Assembly (NCBI GenBank): GCA_965226215.1
Contig: CBDDCH010000002.1
Coordinates: forward strand, 4,030,001-4,094,000
Source of the DNA: G963668345 sp965226215
GTDB lineage: Bacteria; Acidobacteriota; Terriglobia; Bryobacterales; UBA6623
DNA length: 64,000 nt
Direction: 5' to 3'
In this document: piece after piece, positions 8,800-19,190 of the stretch
Layout of the letters: each line of letters starts with the position of its first letter
Position numbering within the stretch: position 1 is the first letter of the stretch
Made by a program: the position numbers and the translations under genes
The notes under the pieces: model-generated
What the model saw: the letters and a program-made list of their open reading frames with translations, nothing else
What the model was told of the DNA's origin: nothing
Databases searched by the model: none

Positions 8800-9480
8800 T
8801 GCTTGACCAACTCATCCGCGCGTTCCTGGTCGGCGGCGGCGTCAGTGTCGCATGCGCCTCGACGTGGCCCGGCGCGTTTCCCGCGGCCGATCCTCGACGC
8901 CCGGTTGGGCGACGGGTCGCGCGTGGCCATCTGTGTGCCCCCGGCCAGCCCGCACGTGGCCATCACCGCGCGGCGCTTCGGCACACGATCCTTTTCAGCG
9001 GCGCAGCTGCTCGCACAAGGCGCGCTGCCCGCGCACATCCCTGACGAAGCCGAGCGGGTGTTGCACACTCGCCGCAATATCCTCGTCAGCGGCGGCACCG
9101 CGAGCGGCAACACGACGCTGCTCAACGTGCTCATTGCCCTCATCCCCGACGACCAGCGGATCGTCGCCATCAAGGACACCTTGGAGCTCCGCATCGACTC
9201 CCCGAACCGCGTCCGGTTCGAGGCGCGCCGGTTACAGCAGGGAGCGCTCACGATCCGCGACCTCGTGCGTCATGCCTTGCGGCACCGACCCGATCACATC
9301 GTCGTCGGCGAAGCGCGCGGCGGCGAAGCGGCCGACCTGTTGCAAGCCCTCAACACCGGACACGGCGGCTCGCCCGCCACGCCACCACCCAGGCGAGGGA
9401 CTGCCGCCGCGGGGCCGCGCCGGCCGACCGCACCCGGCGGCGCTGGGCCAGCAGTCGGTGAGCAGACGCTAGAGGGGTCG
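8800..9480 (+). pseudogene. Decayed conjugal-transfer/type IV secretion ATPase (TrbB/VirB11-like)
   Basis: From about 8890 the frame reads LDARLGDGSRVA, RRNILVSGGTASGNTTLLN, ALTIRDLVRHALRHRPDH and IVVGEARGGEAADLLQALNT, which is unmistakably a TrbB/VirB11-type hexameric ATPase. The Walker A motif is GTASGNTT: the essential Lys is replaced by Asn. After GHGGSPAT the family sequence breaks into a Pro/Arg-rich tail, so a frameshift or deletion removed the C-terminus. The N-terminal domain is also missing or out of frame. It is a relic of a conjugative element. Confidence 0.75.
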
Positions 9481-9625
9481 TGATCGGTGCTGTCCGACGT
9501 GCCGGCGCACGTTCGGCCTCAGCCCCGTCACAGCATCCCGGCGACACACGCGTGCGTGTGCCGGGCGTCACGCACGGTCTCAGACACGCGAGACCGACGT
9601 CGGCTCGACCGGCCGCGGCCGGCGG

Positions 9626-11974
9626 TCAGGGCTCGCCCGCCTCGCCGGGGCGGGGCATGCGGTAGCCCACCCCGCGCTCGTTGACGATCCAGGCCGGGCG
9701 GGCGGCGTCGTCGCCGAGCCGGTGGCGCAGCCGCTTGACGTAGGCGCGCACGATCTTGGGTTTGACTTTGCCGTGGCCGCGTCCGGCCCAGACCTGGCGC
9801 AGCAGGTCCTCGTGGGTCAGGATCCGGCCCGCGCCCTGCGCCAGCGCGCGCAGCAGCTCGTACTCGGTCGGCGTCAGCGTCACCGGGCGCCCGGCCACCG
9901 TGACCCGCCGCCGGTCGTAGTCGATGGCGAGCTCGCCGAGTATGAAGGGGACGGGGTTAGACCGCCGGCGCAGGGCCGCCCGGATGCGCGCCGTGAGCTC
10001 GGTCGGCGAGAACGGCTTGACCACGTAGTCCTCGGCGCCGGCCTCCAGCGCCCGCGCGATGGTCTCGTCGCGCCCGTAGCCCGAGATGAAGATGACCGGC
10101 AGGTCGGAGAGCTCGGGAACGCTCTGCATCAGCTCGATGCCGTCGGTCCCGGGCAGCATCAGGTCGAGCAGCACCAGCCGGGGCTTCTCGGCCCGGATGA
10201 GGCGCGCCACCGCCCCGGGGTCGCCGGTGACCAGCGGGGCGTAGCCCGCCTCCGCCAGCGTGTCGCGGACCTGGCGCAGCGTCTCCGGGTCGTCGTCGAC
10301 CACCAGGATGGGCACCGCTTCGGGGCCGTGGCCCGCCGGGCCGGGGCGGGCCGGGGCGGGACTATCGCTGGCCGCCTCGGCCACCGGGATCGTGAAGGTG
10401 AAGCGCGCGCCGAGCCCGACGCCGCCGCTCTCCGCCCGGATGCGCCCGCCCTGGGCCTCGACCAGGCCCTTGCAGATGGCCAGGCCCAGCCCGCTGCCGC
10501 CCTCCCGGTCCCCGGCGGTGGTGTACTTGCGGAACAGCTGGCCGAGCTGGTCCGGCGCGATGCCGCGGCCCTCGTCGGCCACCGAGACCGCCACATCCAG
10601 CCCCTCGCGCTCCGCCGCGATCCGGATGGGGGCGGACTCGGGAGAGTGGCGCGCGGCGTTGGCGAGCACCTGCACCAGGCGCTGCCGGTCGGCCATGACT
10701 CGGGGCAGGTCGGGCGGCAGGTCGATGCGGACGGTGTGCCGCCCGCCGCCGCTGATGAACGTGCCGCGCGCCTGGTCCACCAGCACGGCGACATCCGAAG
10801 GCTCGGGCGCGACCGACAGCGTGCCGGTCTCGATGCGCCCGGCGTCGAGCAGGTCGCCGATCAGGCTGTCCATGCGGTCGGCCTGCTCGTCGATGATGCG
10901 GAAGAACTGCGCCACCTCGGCCGGGCCGACGAGGCGCGCGGCGCGCAGCGCCGTGGCGGCCGAGCCCTTGATCGAGGTCAGCGGCGCGCGCAGCTCGTGG
11001 CTCACCATGCCCAGGAACTCCGCCCGCATGCGCTCGATTTCCCGCAGCGGCGCCAGGTCCTGCAGGGTCACCACCACCGAGGCGAGCGCGTCGTCCGGGC
11101 CGTCCGGGTCGCGGATCGGGGTGGCGTTGATGAGCGTCGTGACGCTGCGCCCGTCCGGGACCGAGAGCACGACCTCCTCGGCCCGCACCGTCTCGGCGCG
11201 GTCCAGCGCCCGCGCCAGCGGCAGCCGGTCGAGCGCGATCTCGCGGCCGTCGGCGCGCCGGCAGGTGATGACCCCGAGCAGTTGCTCGGCGGACTGCCCG
11301 GGGCCGCACAGGCTCTTGACGATGCGTGCGGCCTCGCGGTTGAGCGAGACCAGGGCGCCGGTCCGCGCCTCGAACACCACCACGCCGACCGGTGAGGTCT
11401 CGATCAGCGCCTCGAGGTCGGCGCGGGCGCGCCGCTCGGCGCGGTAGGTACGCGCATTGGCGATCGCCGTCGCGGCCTGCGCCGCGAACAGCACCAGGAT
11501 CTCCTCGTCCTCGTCCGTGAACGCCTCCCCGCCCGCCTTCTCGACCAGGTAGAAGTTGCCGACATGGACGCCGAGGTGGCGCATCGGCGTGCCCTGGAAG
11601 GTCTTCGAGGGCAGACGGTCGTCGGGCGAGAAGCCCAGCGCGCGGACATAGGCCGGCACGTCGGGGATGCGCAGCGGTCCCGGCAGGTCGCGGAAGAACT
11701 CGAAGAGCCGCGGCCCGTCGGGCCATTCCACGATGTGCCGGTGCTCGTCCGCGGTGAAGCCCGAGGTGACGAAGTCCTGGGGGGCGCCGGCCTCGTCGAT
11801 GGTGGCGATGGCGCCGTAGCGCGCGCCGGTGAGCGCCCGGGCGCTCTCGACGACTTCGTTCAGCACCGTCTCAAGGTCGAGGCTCGCGCTGATGCGCAGG
11901 CTCGCCGCGCTGAGCGCGGAGATGCGGGCGCGTAGCGCCGCGGTCTCGTCCACCGCCGGCTCGTGATCGGTCAT
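9626..11974 (-). CDS. One-protein two-component system: GAF-PAS-histidine kinase-receiver-OmpR DNA-binding domain
   Basis: A 782-residue protein with, in order: GAF (about 25-175), PAS (185-305), HisKA with phospho-acceptor His326 (MVSHELRAPL), HATPase (410-530; N box near 439, DEGRGIAPDQ, GGSGLGLAI), receiver (555-665; VVDDDPE, phospho-acceptor Asp604 in LLDLMLPG) and a C-terminal winged helix (680-775; TPTEYELLRALAQG, ERGVGYRMPR). Sensor and OmpR-type output are thus fused in one soluble polypeptide with no membrane segment. I chose the ATG at 11972-11974 because GGAGGAG precedes it; the open frame extends upstream without support. GC content is far above the left flank, suggesting acquisition from a GC-rich donor. 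The signal and targets are unknown. Confidence 0.85.
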   Translation of the reverse strand: MTDHEPAVDETAALRARISALSAASLRISASLDLETVLNEVVESARALTGARYGAIATIDEAGAPQDFVTSGFTADEHRHIVEWPDGPRLFEFFRDLPGPLRIPDVPAYVRALGFSPDDRLPSKTFQGTPMRHLGVHVGNFYLVEKAGGEAFTDEDEEILVLFAAQAATAIANARTYRAERRARADLEALIETSPVGVVVFEARTGALVSLNREAARIVKSLCGPGQSAEQLLGVITCRRADGREIALDRLPLARALDRAETVRAEEVVLSVPDGRSVTTLINATPIRDPDGPDDALASVVVTLQDLAPLREIERMRAEFLGMVSHELRAPLTSIKGSAATALRAARLVGPAEVAQFFRIIDEQADRMDSLIGDLLDAGRIETGTLSVAPEPSDVAVLVDQARGTFISGGGRHTVRIDLPPDLPRVMADRQRLVQVLANAARHSPESAPIRIAAEREGLDVAVSVADEGRGIAPDQLGQLFRKYTTAGDREGGSGLGLAICKGLVEAQGGRIRAESGGVGLGARFTFTIPVAEAASDSPAPARPGPAGHGPEAVPILVVDDDPETLRQVRDTLAEAGYAPLVTGDPGAVARLIRAEKPRLVLLDLMLPGTDGIELMQSVPELSDLPVIFISGYGRDETIARALEAGAEDYVVKPFSPTELTARIRAALRRRSNPVPFILGELAIDYDRRRVTVAGRPVTLTPTEYELLRALAQGAGRILTHEDLLRQVWAGRGHGKVKPKIVRAYVKRLRHRLGDDAARPAWIVNERGVGYRMPRPGEAGEP

Positions 11975-12276
11975 CCCTGCTCCTCCTTCCGCCCGCCGCC
12001 CGCCGGCGGGTGATTCGGCCCCGACCGGCGCGATGCGGTGCTGTTTCTGGAGACTACGTCTATTTTTTCTAGCGCGTCGCGTGTTATTCGCGCAACTGAC
12101 GCATCTATGGACACCATTGTCACACATTTATCAGTCATAATTACAAGGGCCAATTGTGTGCGGACCGCCGGAGAAGCCGGGCAGGTCGCGTGGAGGATTC
12201 CGGCGGCCTCGGCGGCCGGAATCGTGCGCTCCGGTCCCGGCGCAGGCCGGGACGTCAGAGGGGGGGGAAGACCGAA
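11975..12276. other. Divergent intergenic region
   Basis: About 300 bp between the kinase gene (leftward) and the repeat-protein gene (rightward). Around 12050-12150 there is an AT-rich patch in otherwise GC-rich sequence, a plausible place for divergent promoters; no clear hexamer pair could be fixed. No ORF is supported. Confidence 0.4.
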
Positions 12277-15072
12277 ATGGAGTGTGCTTCAGAACCGGAC
12301 GGCATCGCCGCCGGGGCAGAACCGCGGAGCAGGCGGGCGGCCGTCTACCAGGATCGTCCTGCGCCGCCCCCGCCCGACGGGCGCGCGTTCCTGTGCCCGG
12401 ACCCGGCGTTCCCTGCCGCACGGGCCCCGCGCGGGCCGTTCCACCAGCAGCAGGTGCGATCGCTGCGCCGCCATGCGCGGGCGGCGGCGCTCGCCGTCTT
12501 CGCCGTCCTGGCCCTCGCCCTGCCGGCCGCCGCGCAGTCCGTCACGACCTTGGTGAGCAACGCGGGTCAGAGCACGACTAGCGCCCCCACCGGTGGCGCC
12601 GACCGCGCGCAGGCTTTCACCACCGGCGCGGCGGGCGCCACGCTGTCAAGCGTAGAAATCATCTCCGGGGACAATGAAGGTGACGACATGGCCGTCTCCT
12701 TGTGCACGGTCGACAGCTCCGGCTACCCGACTTCAAGCTGCACGGCCCTCACGGCCCCTTCAAGCTTTGCGAGCGGAACCCTTGTTTTCACCGATCCCGC
12801 CAGTACGACGCTCGCTGCAACCACGACCTACACGCTACTGATCACGTCTCCGGGAGGAGAGTCCTTAAGGCTGACCAACACCTCCTCCAACGCCGAGGAG
12901 ACAGGCGCCGCCGCGGGCTGGACTATCGCCAATACCTATCACTTCAAGAACAGCGCGAACGTATGGGGACCCGGCGGCTTCACCACTTCGTTTCTCATCA
13001 CCATCAAGGGCACGCTGAGCACCACCAACACCGCGCCCGCGCTGCTCAGCGTCACGGTGACCTCGACGCCGCGCAAGACGACGGACACCTACGGCGCGCG
13101 CGAGCACATCGAGTTCTCGATGACCTTCGACGCGCCGGTGACGGTGACCGGCGATCCAACCTTCGCCTTCGACCTCGGCGGCGCGTCGACGGCGACTTGG
13201 TATGCGGGCTCGGGCACCACCACGCTGCGGTTCTCCCACGCCGTGAGCGGCGGGTCAAGCGGCGACCGGGACACGAACGGGATTTCCTGGGCCGCGAACG
13301 CGATCGCGCTCAACGGCGGCACCATCGCGGGGACAGACAACGAGGTGGCGGCGATCCTGACCCACGTCGCCCAGCCGAACTTGCCGGCGTACAAGGTCGA
13401 CGGCCGGACGACGCCCGTCACGCCCGCCACGGTCACCGTGGCGGTGACCTCGACGCCGGCCTCGGCCGACACCTACCGTTTCGGCGAGACGATCGTGATC
13501 ACGGTCACCGTCAGCGAGGCGGTGGAGGTGGTGGGCGATCCCGTGTTCCTATTCTCGCTGACCGATATGGGCGGTGCCGCCAATGACGTGCCGGCAACCT
13601 ACGATCGCACGCGCAGCAGCCCGACGACGATCGTATTCACCTACACGGTGCAGGCGGGCGACCGGGACAACAACGGCATCTGGATCGGCGACCACAGCCG
13701 AACCTTCATGCTGGACGCGAACGACCGCATCCGCACGGCCTCGCAGCAGATCGACATCGACCGCAGCCATCCCGAGAAGGGCACGCACGCCGACCACAAG
13801 GTGAACGGATCCCTGGGGGCGCCGACCGTACCGCCGGATCCCACGCCGCCGACCCTGGTGTCGGCCACCGCCACGACGCTCACCATCGAGTGGACGCACC
13901 CGGGTGACGGCGGCTCGCCGCTCACTCGCAACTTCATAGAGTACCGGGTGGAGGGCACGACCGACTGGACGAACTGGTACCGGGGCGAAACGCCAACGCC
14001 GGTGACGCGCGCGGTCATCAGGAATCTGCAGGCGGCGACGGCGTACGACGTACGGGTCCATTCGAGAAATGCGATTGGAAACAGCCACTGGACCCAGTCG
14101 GCGACGGCATTCAGCACGCTGGCCGGCACCGCCGCGACGGGCGCGCCCACGATTACCGGCACGGCGGCGGTCGGGCAGCCGCTGGCCGTTGACCTCACGG
14201 GCATTGACGACGCCGACGGGCTGACCAGCCCCACCTACACGCACCAGTGGATCCGGGTGGACGGCACGGAGGCCGACATTGCGGCCGCGAATTCGAGCAC
14301 CTACACCCTGGTCGACGCCGACCTGGGCAAGACCCTCAAGGTGCGGGTGAGCTTCGACGACGACCTCGGCCATACCGAGACGCTGACCAGCGCGGCGACG
14401 GCGACGGTGACCCCCGCGGCCGGTGCCCCTGGTTCGCCGACAAACTTGTCCGTAACGGTAGGGGTCGGGCAGGTCGTGTTGGTGTGGGAGCGTCCAGGCA
14501 GTGGTGAACGATTATTCCACTACGAATACCGCTCTTCGGCGGGGGCAATGATTGCGCCGGACGCGATGTGGCAACAAGTCCTGAGCAGCCCCGGTGAGCT
14601 AAATACGGCGTATTACCAGGTGGTGAAGGGTCTGACGAGCGGCACGACCCATACCCTCCAGGTTCGTGCGGTAAACGCTCAAGGCGGAAGCGCGCCGGCG
14701 ACCGTGACCGCGACACCAATATCACAGCCGTCCTGCACCATCGACGAGTTAGGCGACCGGCGCCTGCTCTGGCAGGGCCAACTGACAGCAGGGATACTCA
14801 ATCTTTCTACCGATGGAAATATGAACGTAGGGAATGGTGGTGGGGTAGATCCTGGAACCCTGACACCTGATGCGGTCACCTTCCGTTCAACCACGTATTT
14901 CATCGTCACGCAGACATACGAGGATTTTCTCAACGTTATCCTACGCGACCAAGACTTGACTAACTGGTACCCACGAGACGAGGTGGTCGACGCATTGAGG
15001 TGGCATGTCTGCAACACGCCCTACGACTTCAGCAGTGCAGCGGCACCGCTAGACGCCTTTGCATCTTTTCGT
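12277..15072 (+). pseudogene. Secreted fibronectin/cadherin-like repeat protein, truncated by IS5
   Basis: About 930 residues remain. A hydrophobic AALAVFAVLALALPAAAQS segment is a signal peptide; a GTG start at 12454 would place it properly, whereas the ATG at 12277 adds 59 residues. Two copies of a module with TSTPxxxxDTYxxxE and VTGDPTFAFDLGG / VVGDPVFLFSL follow, then a fibronectin type III domain (TLTIEWTHPGDGGSPLTRN), an Ig-like module (ITGTAAVGQPLAVDL) and a second FN3-like domain. The C-terminal end DAFASF runs into the IS5 end at 15073, so the natural terminus is lost. GC content is very high. This repeat family is one I associate with marine symbiont alphaproteobacteria. Confidence 0.7.
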
Positions 15073-16186
15073 GGCGCTGTTGCATGATTCAACTGCGGCG
15101 CGAGTGGGGGCGCTTTTCCAACTTCTCGTTCAGGACACCACAGCGCAGGATTTCGGCCTACCCAGCTCGGCCATCCGGTTGAGGATGTGACACCCGATCG
15201 CAACTTCTCTCCTTTGTGCTTTGCCGTGCCTCGCCTTCAATCCGCCTCCGAGCACGGACTTGTATCGGAAGAAGCTGTTTTCAACGCGCGCCTGCTGTCG
15301 GTAGCCCGACTCCTTCTGCCACTCTCGTCGCCCGACCTGGCGAATCCTCTCAAGAGCCGTGTCACGCTGCGCCCATGGGCCGTCCGTTGGCCCCGCCGAC
15401 ACCGCAGAGCGACGAGGGGGAATCACAATCACGACGTTCTCTGTACCGGCCGCGCTGAGTTGATCGTAGACTGACATGTGGTCGTAGGCTCCGTCTGCGG
15501 TGAAACGCCGGATGGGAACCTCGATTGTGTCGAGAAGAGCAGGGAGTGTGGAGGCGTCGTCCCGGCTGCTCGCTGTGAGTTCGGCCGCCACAATGAACCC
15601 CTCGGCATCCACCCCGATGTGCAGCTTCCGCCAATCCCGGCGTTTCTTTGATGCCTTGTGCTTGTGCGCGTTCCATTCGCCGCAACCCAGAATCTTCAGC
15701 CCTGTGGAATCGACGATCAAGTCGATCGGGCCGTCGTGGGATCGGGTCAGGGGCGGCACCGCAACGATTTGGTTCCGGCGCGAGAGTGTGGTGTGGTCCG
15801 GGGCCTTGAGGTTGAGGCCCATCAAGCGGAGCAGCGAGTCCAGGAACCCCTCGGTCTGGCGGAGCGGCAGGCTGAAGACGACCCGCAGCGTCAACGCGGT
15901 CCGGACCGCGAGGTTCGAGTACCGCCGCTGGCCTCCGCGAAGACCGTTCTTCGGTGGTACCCACGCGGCAATTGCATCCTCGCTCAGCCAGATCGTGACG
16001 TCGCCGCGGCTCCTGAGGCCACGCTCGTACTCCCTCCAGTTCCGGATTCTGTACTTCGTCTTGTACTGGCGGTTGACTCGGCTCGACTTCGCTGCGACCA
16101 TGACGTTACCCCCCGATCTTTATGATGGACTGGACCCCACCCCCGCCGCTAGCGTGCTCGCTTACACCGATTCATGCACCAACGCC
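15073..16186 (-). mobile_element. IS5-family element, type 1, copy A
   Basis: About 1.11 kb. The ends are imperfect inverted repeats, GGCGCTGTTGCATGATTC at 15073 and GGCGTTGGTGCATGAATC (complement) ending at 16186. Near-identical copies lie at 33727-34843 and 61043-62155. It interrupts the repeat-protein gene on the left and an AbiEii gene on the right. No target duplication is visible, so the two flanks may have been brought together by recombination between copies. Confidence 0.85.
15130..16101 (-). CDS. IS5-family transposase (type 1, copy A)
   Basis: A 323-residue DDE transposase. It begins with the DUF4096-like region (NWREYERGLRSRGDVTIW) and carries the catalytic acids in LIVDSTGLKI, FTADGAYDH and QQARVENSFFRYK. 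The frame is intact. It differs from the copies at 34 and 61 kb by a handful of substitutions (for example RSHDGP here, RSYDGP elsewhere). Confidence 0.92.
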   Translation of the reverse strand: MVAAKSSRVNRQYKTKYRIRNWREYERGLRSRGDVTIWLSEDAIAAWVPPKNGLRGGQRRYSNLAVRTALTLRVVFSLPLRQTEGFLDSLLRLMGLNLKAPDHTTLSRRNQIVAVPPLTRSHDGPIDLIVDSTGLKILGCGEWNAHKHKASKKRRDWRKLHIGVDAEGFIVAAELTASSRDDASTLPALLDTIEVPIRRFTADGAYDHMSVYDQLSAAGTENVVIVIPPRRSAVSAGPTDGPWAQRDTALERIRQVGRREWQKESGYRQQARVENSFFRYKSVLGGGLKARHGKAQRREVAIGCHILNRMAELGRPKSCAVVS

Positions 16187-16603
16187 AATGTGGACAACAT
16201 CAGAGTGATCGCGCCGGAGCGTACCTATTGGGAAAAGCTGCTGATATTACATGGCGTACATTGCGGATACCGAGACGCGGAGCGTCTGCCGACCGACAAG
16301 GACCGGGTCTCGCGCCACTACTACGATGTCGCGATGATCACGGCGACCGAAACCGGTAGGTCTGCCCTGTCCAACATCGACCTGTTGGATGCGGTCCGGA
16401 ACCACAATCTCATCGCATTCCGGCAGGCTTGGAAGAAGTTCGAGGAGGCCATCCCCGGATCGGTGAGGTTGTTTCCACAGCCAGCATTGCGCGCGGCGAT
16501 TAAACGAGACTACGAAGCCATGCAGGGCATGATTCTTGGCGTTGTCCCGGATTTCGGATGGGTCATGGAACAGCTTCAACGCGCCGAAGCTGCGGTCAAC
16601 TGA
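16187..16603 (+). pseudogene. AbiEii/AbiGii-type nucleotidyltransferase toxin, C-terminal fragment
   Basis: About 138 codons read from the IS5 edge: NVDNIRVIAPERTYWEKLL, SRHYYDVAMI and a C-terminal helical part. The APERTxWEK and RHYYDVAM signatures are those of the AbiEii toxin family (abortive infection or toxin-antitoxin, toxin paired with AbiEi). The nucleotidyltransferase active site lies in the missing N-terminal half, and no AbiEi antitoxin gene is present. It is an inactive remnant cut by IS5 copy A, and it lies directly upstream of the restriction operon. Confidence 0.75.
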
Positions 16604-16766
16604 ACCTATTTTTTAGTTGAGAAGCATCAAGGCAATGTCACAGAGCAGGCGGCTCAAGCCCATAATTTTGCATGCTCGATTACGCCCCACGCTGGGCAGC
16701 TACCGTCGATGAGCGCTCAATCAAGGTGACCCGGCGAGCGCGGATAACGGCGGGGGTGGGGGGCTG

Positions 16767-19187
16767 ATGACGATGGACAAGAAAAGCCTCAGCGAACGCG
16801 ACATCTGCACCAAGTTCATCACGCCCGCCCTGCGAAAGGCCGGGTGGGACGAGATGGCGCAAATCCGCGAAGAGGTCAGCTTCACCAAGGGCCGTATCAT
16901 CGTGCGCGGCAAGCTGGTCAGCCGGGGCAAGGGCAAGCGGGCCGACTACATCCTCTATTACAAACCCAACATTCCCATAGCCCTGATCGAGGCAAAGGAC
17001 AACACCCACGCTATCGGCGACGGTCTTCAGCAGGCCCTCGACTACGCTGCCACGCTCGCCATTCCTTTTGTTTTCTCCTCCAACGGCGACGGCTTCGTCT
17101 TTCACGACAGGACGGGAATGAATGCCGAGAAAGAAGCGACCCTCGGCCTCGACGGCTTCCCGCCCCCCGGCGATCTGTGGAACCGTTACCGGGCCTGGAA
17201 GGGCCTGACAGTGGAAGCCGAGGAAATCGTTCTTCAGGAGTACTTCGACGATGCTAGCGGCAAGACGCCGCGCTACTACCAAGTCAACGCCATCAATGCG
17301 GCCATCGAGGCCATCGCCAAGGGCCGCGACCGCATCCTGCTCGTCATGGCCACGGGAACGGGCAAGACCTACACCGCCTTCCAGATCATCTGGCGGTTGT
17401 GGAAGGCAGGGCGCAAGCGGCGCATTCTGTTCCTGGCCGACCGCAACGTGCTGATCGACCAGACCATGGTCAACGACTTTCGGCCTTTTGGTGCGGCGAT
17501 GGCCAAGCTTTCGACAAAAGCCAAGACCATCGACCGCGACGGGAAGCGGCGCATCGATACCGCGTACGAGGTCTATCTCAGCCTGTATCAGGCCATTACC
17601 GGGCCGGAGGATAGCCAGAAGATTTTCCGCGAGTTTTCGCCCGCCTTCTTCGACCTGATCGTGATTGACGAGTGCCATCGCGGCAGCGCCGCCGAGGATG
17701 CGGCCTGGCGGGAAATTCTCGAATACTTCTCAACGGCCACGCAAATCGGCCTGACCGCCACGCCCAAGGAAACCAAATACGTTTCCAACATCCATTACTT
17801 CGGCGAGCCGATCTATTCCTACTCCCTGAAACAGGGCATTCGCGACGGCTTCCTCGCCCCCTACAAGGTCGTCAAGGTACATATCGACCGCGACGTGGAA
17901 GGGTACCGTCCTGAGAAGGGACAGCTTGATCGAGACGGAGAGGAGGTCGAGGACCGCATCTACAACACCAAGGACTTCGACCGCACGCTGGTTTTGGATA
18001 GTCGAACCAAGCTCGTAGCCCGGAAAGTCACGGAGTTCTTGCAGGAAAGCGGGGACCGCTTTCAGAAGACGATCCTCTTCTGCGTCGACAAGGAACACGC
18101 CGCCCGGATGCGCCAGGCGCTCATTAACGAGAACGCCGATCTGGCGGGCCGGAATCACCGCTACGTCATGCGCATCACCGGCGGCGACATCGAGGGGCAG
18201 GCGCAACTCGGCAACTTCATCGATCCGGAATCCAGATATCCCGTGCTGGTCACTACATCCCGGTTGCTTTCCACCGGCGTCGACGCGCAGACCTGCCGGC
18301 TCATCGTGCTTGACCGCGAGGTCGGGTCCATGACCGAGTTCAAGCAGATCGTCGGGCGGGGCACCCGCGTGCATGAGGACACCCTGAAGTTCTATTTCAC
18401 CTTGATGTACTTCCGGGGCGCGACCAGCCATTTCGCCGATCCGGAGTTCGACGGCGAGCCGGTTCAGATTTACGAACCCGGCGAAGACGATCCCATAATC
18501 CCTCCCGACGATTATCCGCCACCGGATGACGGCGGAGAAACGATCCGACCGGATCCGGGCGAAGACGAAACGATCATCGATGGTCCTCCCGACATCACCC
18601 TGCCACCCGATGGGCCTGGGAGACGCAAGGTCTATGTGGACGGCATCGCCGCAGCCATCGTCGCAGAGCAGGTGGAATACCTGGACGAAAAAGGCAAGCT
18701 CGTCACCGAGTCTCTGCGCGACTTCACCAAGAGGGCGCTGAGGAAGTGCTTTGCAAGCCTTGACGACTTCTTAAGTCGCTGGGAGAGTACCAAGCGCAAA
18801 CAAGCGATTATCGAGGAGTTGGAGGCCGAGGGCTTGGACCTTGACATAATCACCGCAGAACTGGGTAAGGACCTCGATCCCTTCGACCTGATCTGCCATG
18901 TCGCTTTCGATGCCAAGCCACTGACCCGGCGCGAGCGCGCCGAGAACGTCAAGAAACGGGACGTATTCAGCAAATACGGGGACCAGGCCCGCGCCGTGCT
19001 CGACGCGCTGCTCGCCAAGTACGCCGACGAAGGCGTGCTCAACCTTGATGACGCCAACGTGCTGCGCATCGCGCCTTTCACCGAGCTCGGCACCCCCGTT
19101 CAGCTTATCAACGCCTTTGGTGGACGCGAGGGTTTCGTTAAGGCTGTTCACGACCTTCAATCCGCCCTTTATCGGGAGGCCGCTTAA
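16767..19187 (+). CDS. hsdR: Type I restriction enzyme, R subunit (EcoEI-like)
   Basis: An 806-residue motor and nuclease subunit. The N-terminal PD-(D/E)XK nuclease core is seen as ADYILYYKPNIPIALIEAKD (about 60-80). The DEAD/DEAH-type helicase follows with Walker A VMATGTGKTYT, motif II VIDECHRG, motif III GLTATPKE and motif VI QIVGRGTRVHED. A C-terminal EcoEI-type region follows an acidic/proline linker near residue 570-620. The ATG at 16767 follows a G-rich ribosome binding site. It is the first gene of a tight hsdR-hsdM-hsdS operon with 3 bp to hsdM. It looks intact and cleaves unmodified DNA together with M and S. Confidence 0.92.
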   Translation: MTMDKKSLSERDICTKFITPALRKAGWDEMAQIREEVSFTKGRIIVRGKLVSRGKGKRADYILYYKPNIPIALIEAKDNTHAIGDGLQQALDYAATLAIPFVFSSNGDGFVFHDRTGMNAEKEATLGLDGFPPPGDLWNRYRAWKGLTVEAEEIVLQEYFDDASGKTPRYYQVNAINAAIEAIAKGRDRILLVMATGTGKTYTAFQIIWRLWKAGRKRRILFLADRNVLIDQTMVNDFRPFGAAMAKLSTKAKTIDRDGKRRIDTAYEVYLSLYQAITGPEDSQKIFREFSPAFFDLIVIDECHRGSAAEDAAWREILEYFSTATQIGLTATPKETKYVSNIHYFGEPIYSYSLKQGIRDGFLAPYKVVKVHIDRDVEGYRPEKGQLDRDGEEVEDRIYNTKDFDRTLVLDSRTKLVARKVTEFLQESGDRFQKTILFCVDKEHAARMRQALINENADLAGRNHRYVMRITGGDIEGQAQLGNFIDPESRYPVLVTTSRLLSTGVDAQTCRLIVLDREVGSMTEFKQIVGRGTRVHEDTLKFYFTLMYFRGATSHFADPEFDGEPVQIYEPGEDDPIIPPDDYPPPDDGGETIRPDPGEDETIIDGPPDITLPPDGPGRRKVYVDGIAAAIVAEQVEYLDEKGKLVTESLRDFTKRALRKCFASLDDFLSRWESTKRKQAIIEELEAEGLDLDIITAELGKDLDPFDLICHVAFDAKPLTRRERAENVKKRDVFSKYGDQARAVLDALLAKYADEGVLNLDDANVLRIAPFTELGTPVQLINAFGGREGFVKAVHDLQSALYREAA

Positions 19188-19190
19188 TCC

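Noticed and set aside
9722..11395. A 557-codon open frame on the plus strand, opposite the kinase gene
   Set aside because: It is an antisense shadow caused by very high GC; its product is a low-complexity Arg/Gly/His-rich string, while the minus strand gives a perfect multidomain kinase.
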